Notes under the pieces: generated by a model
Databases searched by the model: none
What the model was told of the DNA's origin: nothing
Seen by the model: only the letters and a program-made list of their open reading frames with translations
NCBI GenBank assembly: GCA_030789695.1
Contig: CM061141.1
Coordinates: 166,725,079-166,789,078, forward strand
DNA from: Scilla litardierei
Taxonomy: Eukaryota; Streptophyta; Magnoliopsida; Asparagales; Asparagaceae
Direction: 5' to 3'
Length of the DNA stretch: 64,000 bases
In this document: in pieces, positions 10,786 through 21,657 of the stretch
Numbering within the stretch: the first letter of the stretch is position 1
How the letters are laid out: each line of letters begins with the position of its first letter
Position numbers and translations under genes: made by a program

Positions 10786-11084
10786 TATATATATTATACA
10801 ACTGGTGAAGATGTCACATGTGGCACATTTGTCCCAGTCATACTTTTTGTGGGTGCTCCACCTCACCCTACTTGCCCAAAGTCCACCCAAAAATTGACCC
10901 ACAAATACACCCTCCCACCCAAAAACAATGACCCAGCTTCACACCCACCACTAAAAAAATCCCAAAAATCCCCGGTGATACCAACACACACACTGTTCTC
11001 ACTCCTTTTCGGTTGCGCGCGTGCACCGCATCCTGTTTGTAGATTTTTTGGGCTCTGTGCACTGTGTGCACGGGTTATTTCTAG
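10786..11084 (+). mobile_element. small non-autonomous Helitron
   Basis: The 3' end has GTGCAC-TGT-GTGCAC, then GGGTTATTT and CTAG at 11081-11084 followed by T. The 5' end is set by likeness to the sister element at 44573-45006 (TATATTA-CAA start, then GATGTCACATGTGGCA and a C-rich ACCC/CCCAAAA body). The exact TC start is lost in TA repeats. The 150-residue open frame across it is C-rich repeat translation and not a gene. Confidence 0.6.
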
Positions 11085-11115
11085 TATATATATATCACAC
11101 AATAAGGGGTATGTG

Positions 11116-11438
11116 TTGACAGTGCAAGAAATTTCATGTGTTGTCAGTTTGGTTTTCATAAAAAAATTCGAAATTTTTTAGGTTTTGTTCTACACATCAT
11201 GGATGATCACCACACCAAAAATCAAGTGAAATCCAATGTTATTTGATCCTCGATCTACCTGTTGCAAATTCAACAGTTTCGGAAGAATAGTACTTTTTGT
11301 AACGGATGGATTGATGGTCAAATACACATAGGGTTCACCCATATTTGAGATTTTGGTATTTTAAAATGTGTACAACTCAAAAAAATTTCATTTTAAAAAA
11401 ACCGAGTTGACAGCGGATAAAATTTCCTGCATTGTCAA
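11116..11438. mobile_element. MITE with TTGACA termini
   Basis: The left end TTGACAGTGCAAGAAATTTC pairs with the complement of the right end (TTGACAATGCAGGAAATTTT). It is 323 bp with no coding. The inner part CTACACATCATGGATGATCA is shared with the foldback element at 49681-50075. Both this and the 2464-2825 element have TGACAG tips followed by their own complement. Confidence 0.65.
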
Positions 11439-11461
11439 TGTATATACATTTATATATATGA

Positions 11462-11650
11462 GAATAATGGCTATCATACGTCATATGAGAGCCTCTCTCA
11501 TACGCCCTCTCACATAAAGCACCCAAGTACAAGCTCACATAAAGCACCCAAGTACAAGCCCACATGGGCTTGTACTTGGTTGTACTCGGGTGCTTTATGT
11601 GAGAGGGCGTATGAGAGAGGCTCTCATATGGCGTATGTTAGCCATTATTC
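11462..11650. mobile_element. foldback MITE, AATAATGGCTATC family, copy 3
   Basis: GAATAATGG start, CCATTATTC end, near-perfect inverted halves. One arm carries a short direct duplication (CACATAAAGCACCCAAGTAC twice), which makes this copy longer than the others. Confidence 0.8.
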
Positions 11651-11665
11651 TATATATATATATAT

Positions 11666-11831
11666 GGGATTAATGGGTATCATACGCCATATGAGATAGG
11701 CTCTCATACGCCCTCTCACACAAAGCAACCAAGTACAAGCCCACATGGGCTTGTACTTGGTTGTACTTGGTTGCTTTATGTGAGAGGGCGTATGAGAGCA
11801 TATCTCATATGGCGTATGATAGCCATTATTC
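11666..11831. mobile_element. foldback MITE, AATAATGGCTATC family, copy 4
   Basis: Palindromic halves as in the other copies. The left tip has changed to GATTAATGGG while the right tip is still CCATTATTC. It ends in the TA tract that precedes the left arm of the large inverted duplication. Confidence 0.8.
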
Positions 11832-11937
11832 TATATATATATATATATATATAATAAAACAGGGATGTTATCATGGGTTTTTGGATAAGAGTTTTTGATA
11901 AGAGATGAGAAATTGGGTATATATGAGGGATGTTGTT

Positions 11938-12020
11938 AAAAGAAAATTGGATAAGATAAGAGAAATTGGATAAGATATGAGAAATTGGATAAGATATGAG
12001 AAATTGGATAAGAGAAATTG
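11938..12020 (+). repeat. short tandem repeat GAGAAATTGGATAAGATAT
   Basis: The phrase GAGAAATTGGATAAGA is repeated about four times in tandem with small changes. It is also present, reversed, near 44340-44410 in the other arm. Confidence 0.85.
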
Positions 12021-12342
12021 GATAAAGGGATGTAAGTTGATGATGACTAGGACAAATTTTGGGGGGGGGGAATTTTAAGTTTGAAATTTTAAGTTTGAAA
12101 CAAAATATTGGGGGGAATTAAATTTGGGAAGGGATTAATTTTGGGGGGGCACAATTCAGCCCCCAAAAAACTCCCGCTGCCTCATAAAAAACCCTCGCTG
12201 CACCCAAAAAACCCCCGATGCCTCCCAAAAACCCCCCGCTAACCTGGCTGATCATCGATAAAAAACCCTCGATGAGGTTTGAAATTTTAGGGCTGCGTAT
12301 GAGGTTGCGTATGAGGGCTGATCATCGAGGACTCGATGAGAT

Positions 12343-12409
12343 GCAATTACGAATGAGGAGGAGGAGTTCTTGCCGCTGCTCGATGTCGAGCTCGAGAAAT
12401 TCAATGGAG
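12343..12409 (+). CDS. captured exon fragment, SPX-domain-like (reverse copy at 43984-44050)
   Basis: The frame reads AITNEEEEFLPLLDVELEKF and NG, then GGAG followed by GTACTC, a plausible splice donor. SPX-domain proteins (phosphate sensing, nuclear and cytosolic) have an LLxxELEKFN block after an acidic stretch, which this resembles. A stop lies just upstream in frame and no SPX start is visible, so this is at most one exon end. The call rests on about 15 residues and could be chance. Confidence 0.3.
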
Positions 12410-12870
12410 GTACTCGCCTTCTCATCGTGCCCTAGCTCGTGACCCCCCCCCCCTCTCTCTCAAAGAACCCTCGTTAGCCCCTCTCAGTTTGCCCGACCCT
12501 ATGGTTTCACAGGTACTCTCTTTTTGCCTTCTCGCAGAAACCTCAATTCCCCACGATTCCTTTTTTTGGTGAAATTAGGGTTTTGGATAATTTTGATATG
12601 TGAATACTAGACCATAAAATTGATATTTGAACTATTGATTTGTATGTTTTTTGATCGGTGGTGAACAATTTATCAATCTTTGAAAAAGTTGCATAAAGTC
12701 TGCTCATTTTGGAGATGGGAATCTAAACAATAATACAGGAATCTCAACAATAATACGTTTTGCCTATCTTGCATATTTATTATATGCACATTGTTAATCA
12801 TTTTTGTTAATCATTTGCAGATTTTGGTAATTGGAGATGCTCATTTGCAGATTTTTTTCATTTTTTTTTA

Positions 12871-13011
12871 ATGAAGAATGGTTTGTATGATATGTTCAAG
12901 AAGAAGGTGGAGGATGTGATGCCGATCGCCACCAGGCTCGAGCGTGAGGAGATGGAGCATTTGCTCAAAAAATTGCAGAATTTTTTATTATTTTCAAATG
13001 AAGAATATTAA
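12871..13011 (+). CDS. small ORF, exon-like helical fragment (reverse copy at 43385-43525)
   Basis: 46 codons from ATG to TAA: MKNGLYDMFKKKVEDVMPIA, then TRLEREEMEHLLKKLQ, then a short AT-rich tail. The first 33 residues are charged, helix-forming and use GC-rich codons (GTGGAGGATGTGATGCCG) unlike the AT-rich DNA around them, which suggests a captured exon. The CAG at the end of LLKKLQ may mark an old exon edge. I do not recognise the family. Both arms carry it intact, but they are recent duplicates, so this is not evidence of selection. Confidence 0.35.
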   Translation: MKNGLYDMFKKKVEDVMPIATRLEREEMEHLLKKLQNFLLFSNEEY

Positions 13012-13030
13012 TTGATTTTTTTGGTTTGCA

Positions 13031-13870
13031 GGGTATATTGTAGGAAGCAATCAAAAGGCAAATTGAAAGAAAAATCACAACTTTCCCAAGTATTCTGGAT
13101 TGATCCTAGGCTTTAACAATGATTCCAGTAGTTCGGTCATAAATACGTGATCTTTCTTCTGATTTTAAAACGGGTAATTTTCTGGTTTTTAACTTACAGG
13201 AGATTGTGATAAGGAAAAATGTAATATATTTCATCAATTTCTTCTTTTTTTTGCTTTAAAATTTATTTCAGGTGAAAAATGAATGGACCATAGAGTAAAA
13301 AGGGAACCTTCAAAAAATCATTTCTGATATGTGCAAGAGGAATGATTAATGTGTTTTATTTGATTACTGGCATGGGTGGAAGCAGGTAGCTCACTGATAA
13401 AACTCATAGAGATTGTATTTTCTAAAACTTCAAATCATGTATGTTTTATTCAAAAAATTTTAAGTGATGGCTTTTGTATGATCTACATTTATTTTGGTTT
13501 TAGGTGAAACCTATTTTTAGGATGCAATCAAATGGAAAAAAGAAAAAAAACCACAACTTTCTGAAATAGTAAGCATTTATCCTAGGCAGTAACAATGATG
13601 CCAGTTGTTCGGACATAAACGTGTGATCTTTCTTTTGATTTTAAAACTGGTAGGAGATTGTATATAAGGAAAAATCTAATTTTTTCATCAGTTTCTTTTT
13701 TTGCTTGAAAATTTTATTTCAGGAGAGAAATAAATGGATCGAAGGGTAGACGGGAGATGATATGCAAAAATCATTTCCGAGATGTGTAGAGGAATGATAT
13801 AGAGATGGTATTTTCCACAACTTCAAATTCTATTTGTTTTATTTAAAAAATTTAAAGTAAGGCTTTTCTA
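13031..13870 (+). repeat. diverged tandem duplication, unit about 450 bp
   Basis: Block 13031-13445 and block 13505-13870 share an ordered set of phrases: GATCCTAGGC/TATCCTAGGC, AACAATGAT, GTTCGGTCATAAA/GTTCGGACATAAA, GTGATCTTTCTT, and TTTATTTCAGG. It is also present in the other arm. Non-coding. Confidence 0.65.
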
Positions 13871-14279
13871 TGATCAACTATGTCTCTACATTCTTTGAAT
13901 GTTGTTGCTTTTGGTTGGGCTAAAATTCTGAAACATTGGAGATGAGCTTATGTTGAAATTGATAGGACAATGTGTTAGAATTGCTTTTAGATTTCAATAT
14001 TAAAAAGAAAAAAGATTAAATGTATAGAAAATTTGCAAAATATGCATAACTTAAGCCCTACGAATAGTAAATTTCTGGATGTATTACAGAATTCTTGGTA
14101 CACTAAACATCTTGCAAAAAATCCATTGTGTGGTTTTAAATCAAGATTTATGATTGCATTTTTATGGATGAGACACCGCAAATTTGTGAATAGGACACAA
14201 TAAATTTTAATCTCAATTTCTGTTTCTGGAAAAATTTTAATCAACATCGGCAGGGAGAAACTGAATAATTGTGTTCCTC

Positions 14280-14690
14280 TCCCATGCCAAATGATTTTTG
14301 TTTACTAATGTCCATGTTGTTATATAATTTCATTTATTTACTAATTTTTGTTTACTAATGTCCATGCCAAATTGTGTTCCTATACAGTAGGAAGGAAATC
14401 CAAATTACTAATTTCTGCTTACTAATGTCCATTTATATAATTTCATTTGTTTTTGTCACAGAAAATTTGTTAATTATATAGTAAACAAAAATTCCTGTTA
14501 GCAAATTTTTGTAAACAAATGGACATTAGTAAATCCAAATTCACAGAAAATTAGTAAATCCAAATTTAGTAAACAAATGGACAGTAGTAAATCCAATTCA
14601 CAGAAAATTTTGATTTGCTAATTATATAGTAAACAAATGGACATTAGTAAACAAAAATTTCATTTCGCGGACAATTTTCATTCTGCCATC
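14280..14690. repeat. cluster of TTTACTAATGTCCAT repeats in both orientations
   Basis: ACTAATGTCCAT occurs several times in the first half and its complement ATGGACATTAGT several times in the second half, separated by AT-rich spacers. Together they form a loose inverted array. It is mirrored near 41745-42110. Confidence 0.75.
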
Positions 14691-17600
14691 TCAAATTAGG
14701 CGAGTTTGGTTTTTATAAAATTTATATGAAAGTTGAAAGGATTTAGATGGGTTTTTGTCAGCAAATCGAAATTTCTATGATGTCCAAGCCAAATTTTCCA
14801 GAACAACTGGAATGGGAGAGGAACACAATTTGGCATGGGAGAGGAATACAATTTGGCAGGGAAAATTTGAATTTGAAAATCCCATTTGTTTAACTTGATC
14901 CCATTTGGTGATAGTTCTGGAAAATTTCTGTGATGTCCATGCCAAATTAGCAAATCTTCTAAGCTTTAGTTTCAATTCATAGGTTCCTCTATCTCAAATC
15001 TTCTTCATTCAAAAGCCTGGAAGGACCAAACGGCCTCAGGTTTGATATTCTACTGTCTAAAAAATTATCTACTGTCTACTTAATTCGCTAAATGACTGCT
15101 AACAAACTGAAATCAAATCTCTATGACCTAAGAGTAATTTAGTATACTATAAATGTATTTGAGCTATTTCAAATTGGATCAACAGTCGAGCTTGTATGGC
15201 TGGTAAAGTGCATCCATGATGCTGTGTGCTACTATGGAAGGTGGAGAGGAATCAACATTGATTGAGAAAGACCGTCTTTTCAGGCATTGTCATTCCCAAT
15301 TGATCCATTGGCACAATATTTTCATAGTAGTTGCTTTTAGATGATGTGTTAGATCTTTTTTTAGCAATATATTTTTGCACCCAAGAATTTTTTTCATCGG
15401 TCATCCTCTATTTAATGCATTCATGCAATGCAATTCCATGAGTCAAGAAGTAAGGTCACCAATCACAATTTGCAGAGGAGGGCATTGTGTTTTTATCCCT
15501 TTTGTTTTCTTGGCATGTTTTGTCGTTGTTTGGTTGGTGTAGGAGCCATTGAGCTAATGTCGCTGACACGGGTTATGTACTTAATCATCGTTTAGATAAT
15601 CAAATTGGCACGGGTTACATAACTGTTCTTCAAATTGGAAAATTTTTGCAAAAATTGTGTTGGTGCTCAAATGAAAAAAGCATCTCTCTTTCATTGCCCC
15701 ATGGGTGATTTCTTTTTTCTCTAATCTGCTTTGTTTTTTTTTTAATTTTTGCACACAAGGGTGATGATGTTTGATGTCTGCTACAATGCAGGCAATCAAA
15801 GTTTCAATACAAAAAAACCAAATTGTGTTACAGACACCCCATTAAATCGATTCCTGCTACAATGCTGAATGTGTAATGTGAATATCAACACTAACAAATA
15901 TTTTCGAGGTAATTTGTATATTTATTGTGTGAGGCTACTGTGTTCTTACATATCTGATGGAAGGCTATTGAAATTTTCATGTTTGTGGTTATGTAGTCTG
16001 CTGCTAGCTGTGCTGCTGGCCAGTGCCCTATCTCGCATAGCCATGGCTCATCATCCAGCATCAGGTATAAGCTCACTTTTTTTGTTACAGCATGGGTTTT
16101 TGTAGAGCTCTGCCCATCCATCAGAGTTCCAAATGCTCATAATTAAAAAGCCATCATTTTTGTTTTTGTAGATCTCTGATCTGATGATTTGGGTTGCAAA
16201 TGGTCTATATAACTGGTTCAAATATCGGGCATCAAAGATTTTGCAAATGATCTGTCTGAAGGTTCGTGTTTTCAAGTTTCGATTCGGGATGCATTTTATA
16301 TTGCAGCCTGCATTCATGTTCTCTCGCTGATGTTGTAAATTCGTTCATCAGCTGCCAGCAAATTCTTGACACTACGTATTCAAGGTTCAGCTCTGATCAG
16401 ATTTTAAAATACGTATTCAAGGTGTTTGACAACATCAACAATTCTTTTATGTCATCTTTTTAATTTTTGTGTGTCACCCTATAGGCGTTTGACAATTTCT
16501 TTCTTTGAATTGTTGATGTTGATACTTTAAACTTAGTGCTGGGATTCTTTGAATTTTCCGTTCAGCTAACTATTTAATGTCAGCATCATGTTTCTTAATG
16601 AAGTGTAGAGAATACCCCAGATATGGCATGTGTTTAAACCTGATCTGGGATGGGCGGAGCTTATATTTAATGTCAGCATCAGGTATAAACTCATTGCTTT
16701 GATTCACTTTTTATTACAACATCATCATTGTTCATTTATATGCATGACACCCATGTTTTTCGGTCATTTTCTTTCTTTGGGGTTGTTTATGTATTCTCCT
16801 AATGGGCTTCCACCACATGATTTATTTTACAGAAAATTTGCTTAATGATGGAGTATCACTCTTTGTCCTCTCAAAGAAGCACAATGCAAGAGAAAGTATT
16901 TGGCTTGAGTCTTCCTTCTGGGAAAAGGAAATATGCATAGGTTTTGGGCTGATCCTCTTCATCTTTCTCCTCATGCAAGCTTCTCTTCTTCTTACACCCC
17001 GTTTCCCGACCAGAGCAGCATCACCAGCAAGGACACGCTGCAGAGAAAAGGACAAGAAGGTGGCCGCCTGCAAGGATGCCAAGCAGTGGTTAGAGTATAT
17101 GTTCAAGACTGGAAATAATAGGTGGTTCTTCACCAAGCTCAGAATCTTGATCTTAATATGTTGGTTAGGCCATCTAGGTGGTTTTTCTTTCTTTGAATGA
17201 AAATTGCCTTTATGTTGAATGTTGTAGCTTTGGGAGATTGATGGATACGGAACTTGAGCAATGGTAATTGCAGTACTTGGATTATGCATGATTGTCATCC
17301 AAGAAACCATCGACTCTCAATCCAAGGTATTCTTTCTCTCCACTTTATTTGATTCTATTTGGTGACATGGGTTAACTTTTTGTACTTGCAAGCATTTGTC
17401 ATGCGTTTGATGAAATGTCTCAAAGAACAATATTACCACTGTTTGCGTGATAAGTTTCTTTAGAGTGATGATTTTATTTTTACTCTTTTCCATTGTGGGT
17501 ACTTCTTTTTGATAATATCTGCTTCTTTTATGGCTGGATCAGGTCTTTTTATCCACAGCCTACTCCATGGACTCTGGGACCTTCAGCACTTCATGATTGT

Positions 17601-17774
17601 CAGCCAACAACACACCGACTCTCAATCCAAGGTATTATTTCTCTGAACTTCATGTAAGTTTTTGATTCTATTTTGTGACATGGGTTATCTATTGGCAGAA
17701 CTGAATAAGAATGAGAAAAGTATTGTCCCTGATATAAGCTTATGCATCCATATTGACTTAAGAGAAGCATTTAA

Positions 17775-17800
17775 CTAGTATAACCTGTGCCCGCGGGCAC
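17775..17800 (-). other. Helitron 3' terminus (hairpin plus CTAG)
   Basis: Reading on the minus strand: GTGCCCGCGGGCAC, AGGTTATA, CTAG, then T. It is a perfect hairpin with an intact CTRR end, and it abuts the left arm of the inverted duplication. Confidence 0.8.
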
Positions 17801-18014
17801 GGTTCAATTAAGATTTCCCCCCGCAAAATCGTTGTTCCCCAAAAAATTATTTCCACATTCAAAATTGCGCGAAAAAACAAATTAGCGTAAAAATATTTAG
17901 CGGCACGGACGCATTCGGTGCGGAAATACAAATTCGGCGCTGGCGCCTTCGGCGTGGAACAACAAATTGGTGTAAAAAAAATTTAGCGCGGGCGCCGCAG
18001 GAAATTTTTATTAT

Positions 18015-18370
18015 CTTATTGCCACATGCATCAAAGAGCTGGTGGGCCCCGTGTTGAGGGAGAGATCATTCGATCTCCAGCAGCATTCGATCTGCAATAT
18101 TAAGTGCAAGTTAACGTTTTTCTCCCAAATGCATTAATTGTGTGCACTCTCTGCTATTCTCCAGAAATTTTCATTTCCCTAAAACTTTCATTTTTCCCAT
18201 TTCCTCATTTCCCTTAAAACTTTCATTTCCCCATTTCCTCATTTCCCAAAAACTTTCATTTTACCATAAATGTTTTTCGCTCCAAAACTTTCCACAAAAT
18301 CTCATCTCAACAATTCATTCCTCAAGATTAAATCTCAGTCATTCTTCTAAAATTTTTCCACCGTGAAATT
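18015..18370 (-). repeat. duplicated Helitron segment, copy 1
   Basis: GAGATCATTCGATCT and ATTAAGTGCAAGTTAA, then TTTCATTT runs and CTCAAGATTAAATC, recur in the same order at 19208-19480. The two copies lie about 1.19 kb apart and bracket the palindromic array. Confidence 0.85.
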
Positions 18371-18389
18371 TTTGTTCTCCAAAAAAATA

Positions 18390-19200
18390 TTTTTACAGCA
18401 AAAATTGTACCGAACAACAAATTAGGGTAAAAATATTTAGCGGCACAGATGCCTTCGACGCGGAACAACAGATTCGTCGTTGAATAACAAATTCTACGTA
18501 GAACAACAAATTTAGCGCAGGCGCCTTTGGTGCGGAATAACAAAATCGCGTTAAAAAAATTTAACAGGCGCATTCGATATGGAACAACATATTCGGCGTA
18601 AAAAACAAATTCGGCTCGGAACAACAATGTGTGGAACAACAAATAAGCGTAAAAAATTAGCGGACTCCTTCGGCATGGTCGACACGGAACACCAAATTAG
18701 TGTAAAAAATTTAGCGGACGCCTTTGGCGTAAAACAACAAATTCGTCGTGGACGCCTTCGGCACAGAATAACAAATGTGCGTAAAAAAATTTCGCGGGCG
18801 CCTTTGGAGCGGAACAACAAATAAGCGTAAAAAAATTTCGTGGCGCCTTCGGCGCGGAACAATAAATTCGGCGCAAGCGCCTTTGGCGTGGAACAACAAA
18901 TTCGCGTTAAAAAATTTCGCGGGCACCTTCAGGGTATAGCAACAAATTCGGCGCAGGCTCCTTCGATACGAAACAACAAATTCAGCGTAAAATAAAAAAT
19001 TCGGCTCGGAACAACAATGTGCAGAACAACATATTCGGCACAGAACAACAAAGTAGCATAAAAAAAATTTGGTAGGTACCTTCGGCGTTGGTCGACACAG
19101 AACAACAAATTCGGCATACAACAACAAATTCGGCGTGTGCGCCTTTGGTGCGGAATAACAAATTAGCGTTAAAAATTTAGCTGGCGCCTTCGGCACTGGA
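18390..19200 (-). repeat. expanded subterminal array of GGAACAACAAATTCGGCG units
   Basis: About 0.8 kb made of a dozen or more imperfect units, roughly 50-60 bp each: GCGCCTTCGGCGCGG, AACAACAAATTCGGCGTAAA, then AAATTTAGCGG. Each holds the near-palindrome GCGCCTTCGGCGC. Shorter versions lie next to other Helitron 3' ends (about 6130-6240, 10495-10640, 45300-45480). All open frames reported across it (FVV/CCS-rich) are translations of the repeat. Confidence 0.85.
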
Positions 19201-19207
19201 AATTATG

Positions 19208-19480
19208 CTCATTTTGTTGCCCCATGCGTCGAAAAGACGGTGGCCCCGCGTTGAGGAAGAGATCATTCGATCTGCAGCAGTATTCGATCTGCAGCATTAA
19301 GTGCAAGTTAAAGTTTTTTTCTCCAAATGCATTAATTGCATGCACTCTTCTATTCCTCAGAAACTTTCATTCACCAAAAAGTTTTATTTCTCTAGAATTG
19401 TTTTTCGCTTCAAAACATTTCACAAAATCTCATCTCAATCATTCATTCCTCAAGATTAAATCCAAGCCGTCTTTCTATCA
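19208..19480 (-). repeat. duplicated Helitron segment, copy 2
   Basis: Second copy of 18015-18370. Homology to other Helitrons of the family ends abruptly near 19480, before the expected 5' terminus. Confidence 0.8.
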
Positions 19481-20005
19481 CGATATTGCCCCTCAAAATC
19501 ATACTTCCCCCTCTCAAGGATGGATGCTCGAATGCTTGCAATTTTTTATCCGCTTTCAAATTGTGCTTGAAGCTAGAAGCGCTGGGAGAAAGATGGGCAC
19601 AGATTGTGTAGGAGAGCGGGTGCTTGCGGCAACCAACACATAGAAGTATCAATAATCTCATTAACCTGGTAAAAGATGTTCTATTGAAAACCCACAAAAA
19701 TAGAAACTCAAACCAAACCATGGAAGCATGAATAATCTCATAAAAGCATGAAAGTATCAATATTTTTTAGAACATATCTGATACAATTTATCCCTTCTAT
19801 TTCCATCAAGGAGCAAACATGTATAGTTATATGGAGTTGAGGGTTGTCAAATAAATCAATTTTCTTCTATAAAAATAAAAAAATAACACAATGTAACCAA
19901 TAAAGAGATCATTTCAAACTTAAATTCGGGGTTTTGAGAGCTCCATTTCATTAGGCTCTCCCGTACATTAGTCTCATATCTTACAAAATTCAGTCCAAGC
20001 CATTA

Positions 20006-20276
20006 CTATAGCCAGCATACATATATGTGATTGTTTTGAATGATCCTTGGAAATGTCCTATTATCGGCCTCTTCAAGCTGGCGAGTCATATACTCAACCC
20101 GCTCCCTTAGTATTTTGGACCTCAGGACTGCAAGCCTTAACGTATTCTCAGCTGCATTTCTTGCAGTGATTGCTACTGCAAAAGTCTCTTCCTTGAATTT
20201 GACCTTGTTCTCCAACTCTAGCATGGCTTGCTTAGTCTCTTCTAATTCTTAATGAAGAGCGAACATCTGGATTGAA
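20006..20276 (-). pseudogene. coiled-coil protein exon fragment with an in-frame stop
   Basis: On the minus strand an acceptor-like TTTCAG at about 20277 is followed by QMFALH, a TAA at 20249-20251, then ELEETKQAMLELENKVKF and a further charged stretch to RQLEEADNRTF, ending with a TAG at 20006. The spacing of L, A and charged residues (ARNAAENTLRLAVLRSKILR) indicates a long amphipathic helix or coiled coil. The family is not recognised. The in-frame TAA makes a working product unlikely. It lies in the same orientation as the SPIKE1-like exon and probably came into the region as Helitron cargo. Confidence 0.45.
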
Positions 20277-21657
20277 CTGAAATTTAACATGGTAATTGAA
20301 ATCACAGTGCAACATCTTGTGATGACAACAAAGTACGTGCATAAAACAACACAAAAACTTATCATATAATATTAACTGCCTTCTTATTCAAAACATGGCA
20401 AACGGTCACAATGGAATTCCATAGTATGCTACAATTATCATTTTCCGTCAGATATTATACATCTTTAAGGTATGATTATTTGCATGAATAAGGACCATGA
20501 GAATAATATGACAGTATCAAGAAGTTGTTCACATACTAAAAATGTGTAGTGTGCCAACAAATTCCAAGGAACATGTTGTTACTTTCATCAATACATAAGG
20601 AATTTCAATGTTGCTTGATGTAATGGTTCCATTGTTTTGTATGCACATGCACCACAAATTAAAGTTCTTATACATTTTTTAGAAGGATGGAACAATCACA
20701 TTTTCATGTGCATGTACAACATCATTTTTTAACATGATATCATCCAAACTAATCATGTGCATATACAACAAAATATAATGTTCCCTAATCCATCACCAAG
20801 TTGTCCTCCTAGATTTGCACCATTCATAAGTCTATCAGAAGCAACATCTATTAGAAGGCAAGAATTCAGCACTACTAAGAGATAACGATTGAAATAATGT
20901 TGGCCAGAAAATCAACGTACATTGCACTTATATTTGATCCAACACACAGGATGCCTTGTCAGGCCTGTAAGCATGGATCTCCTCCATTTGGTAACCATCC
21001 AGGCTACAGAGGCAAACCCAATGCAGCGTATAAGCTATTTATGGCAAAAACTGTGAGAAATCGACTCTTAGGAATATTGGCATTGACGAATATAAGGGTC
21101 CAGATAATATTACTCTCCGTTATTTCAAAATAAAGGGAATCCCTAGAAACACTTGATGAGGCAATCCCTCAAAACACTTGATGATTAAATGAGGGCACAA
21201 AAGGCGTTCAATTATGATGCTTTTTAGCTGACAAAATCATCTCTTATCAATGATTTCCTAGTTTGGCCTGCATTTTAAAAAAAATCATTATTCAGATTAT
21301 TGTGATAGACCCAATTTCCTTATTGCTAGTAGACCCAATTTCGTGTGCGTGTGACACGTACATTGTAGATACAAAAAACTTTCAGAGCTTCAGAATCTAG
21401 TCTAGGTTAGGACTCGAAGACATGTCAATTGCATGAGGCAGTAACCAACACGCACCGATATACTTATAGATGTGTTGATATGCCAGGTCTTAAGCTTCTT
21501 AGCTTCAAGTAACAAAAAATAAATCAAAGATTACTTTCAAACATGTCATCATATTTTGTCTCTGCATCCAATCACCTTCAATTGGAAATATCAGATATGC
21601 AACAGTTTAAAGGATGCAATCATTGTTTAGATGTATGCAGTTTGAAGCAAGGCCTAC

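Larger units (their letters stand above)
11853..17774 (+). repeat. left arm of a 5.9-kb inverted duplication (truncated Helitron copy?)
   Basis: This block, from ATAAAACAGGGATG to GAAGCATTTAA, is the reverse complement of 38623-44502 at about 99% identity by eye. The outer ends of both arms lie in TA repeats. The right copy begins TCTATATTATAAAACAGGG in its own orientation, like the start of the Helitron at 45006, so I read both as Helitron 5' parts. The left copy stops exactly where a Helitron 3' end (CTAG) begins at 17775. The interior is AT-rich with exon-like pieces at 12343 and 12871, local duplications near 13031-13870, and an array near 14280-14690. A 132-codon open frame at 16802-17200 matches no family I know. 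Confidence 0.85.

Noticed and set aside
10729..11181. 150-codon plus-strand frame
   Set aside because: It crosses a Helitron end, a small Helitron and a MITE; the Pro/Thr/Lys-rich part is C-rich repeat.
16802..17310. 132-codon plus-strand and 162-codon minus-strand frames, both repeated in the other arm
   Set aside because: The frames overlap on opposite strands and the arms are recent duplicates, so being intact twice is no evidence. No known domain. A captured exon around 17000-17120 cannot be excluded.
18328..19196. Several Phe/Val/Cys-rich frames of 60-161 codons
   Set aside because: Translations of the subterminal tandem array.
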